A DNA stretch of 64,000 nt from contig JAXDDX010000062.1 in the NCBI GenBank assembly GCA_034670405.1, forward strand, positions 434,001-498,000. Reading direction: 5' to 3'. The stretch's first letter is position 1. Every line of letters begins with the position of its first letter. Made by a program: the position numbers and the translations under genes. The stretch comes from Hoplostethus atlanticus (lineage: Eukaryota; Chordata; Actinopteri; Trachichthyiformes; Trachichthyidae). The notes under the pieces were generated by a model. It was not told where the DNA came from, ran no database searches, and saw only the letters and a list, made by a program, of their open reading frames with translations. Below are positions 63,401 through 64,000 of this stretch, piece after piece.

Positions 63401-64000
63401 TACAGTACTATGCACACACTGTACTCAGACAGAATAAGAATTACAACACAACGCGCTGTTACGGTTTAGACAGGATATCATCAATATACAGTACAGTGTT
63501 TATGAACATATTTTACAGACATTTTGTTATTCAAAAGCTAAAGGTTTTTTAAGTCGTCTGAAAGAGATTCCCTTTGAATAAAATGAGTTAGTTGTAGCTT
63601 TTTGTGTTCTATTATTATTTGCACATTATTTTCAGGTAGAGCAAATCATAACAATAACAGCAAATCGTGTGCTACCAATAGTCCCACTAAAGGAAAGCAG
63701 CTCAAAGTTTGTAGAATGAACTCTATCAAGGAATGATTTATAGTTTACAAACTGTGAAACTGTCATTAAAAAGCAAGTGTGTGCCGCTCTGTGATCACAG
63801 GTTCGTTGAATAATTTGCTCACGCATCTGTATGTGTGATCAGAATGATCTGCAATTACATGTGAAGAGTGGCTCCCCCTTCATGTTTTCCTCTTTCCTCC
63901 TGTTGGCTTGCATTATAAGCAGCAGCACCTGTGAATTAGTATTGATCAAATGGAGAGGTGGAGGGGACTAGAGCCAGTGGAAAGCTGGCAGAGAAGCCTC
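60455..64000. other. No gene seen
   Basis: Only chance frames of up to 90 codons. No repeat or RNA gene was recognised. Confidence 0.5.

Noticed and set aside
1-64000. Search by eye for LTR elements, Polintons, CRISPR arrays, rRNA and tRNA genes
   Set aside because: No long direct terminal repeats, capsid- or envelope-like frames, repeat-spacer arrays or cloverleaf genes were recognised.

Overview
The window is vertebrate nuclear DNA, almost certainly from a teleost fish. The evidence is intron-split vertebrate coding exons, long simple-sequence repeats, and a teleost-type repeat set: a degraded Rex3-like (RTE) LINE, a CR1/L2/Rex1-group LINE with a tandem-pentamer tail, a Tc1-type transposon relic, and hAT-like fragments. 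There are no bacterial-style operons, CRISPR arrays, rRNA genes or recognisable tRNAs, and no LTR or other virus-derived element was recognised.

One protein-coding gene is well supported. It is a delta-1 protocadherin on the minus strand, best matched from memory to protocadherin-11 (pcdh11), with PCDH9 as the next best relative. Reading right to left: a GC-rich candidate promoter and 5' UTR exon region (about 28.58-29.69 kb); a first coding exon (23117-22578, after a short 5' UTR that begins at a strong splice acceptor); a 5.1 kb intron with several microsatellites; a large second coding exon (17492-14985) carrying most of the ectodomain, the membrane segment and the CM1/CM2 cytoplasmic motifs; and a candidate terminal exon of 28 codons (10514-10431) followed by probable 3' UTR. 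Joined, these exons give 1043 residues with seven cadherin repeats. If the exon-2 donor is not used, reading continues for 55 more codons to a stop at 14817, giving another C-terminus. No exon for the CM3 (RRVTF) tail of long delta-1 isoforms was found, so this locus may make only short-tailed forms, or the long-tail exons may lie beyond the left edge.

From 1 to about 8.3 kb I see no gene. From about 29.7 kb to 64 kb, upstream of the gene, I see no convincing host gene either. That flank is AT-rich DNA carrying a nested hAT-like candidate (31.06-31.75 kb), the Rex3-like relic (36.54-37.26 kb), the Tc1-like relic with another repeat inside its left end (49.24-50.25 kb), a 5'-truncated and internally deleted LINE (53.51-54.57 kb), and two short teleost interspersed repeats (58.85 and 60.05 kb).

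Nothing here looks like a wholly new biological system. The points most worth a second look are the alternative C-termini of the protocadherin, its intron-split ectodomain and lengthened EC7, its apparent multi-exon 5' UTR with a small upstream ORF, and the opposed purine/pyrimidine microsatellites in one intron. All homology statements rest on remembered family sequences, not on a database search.
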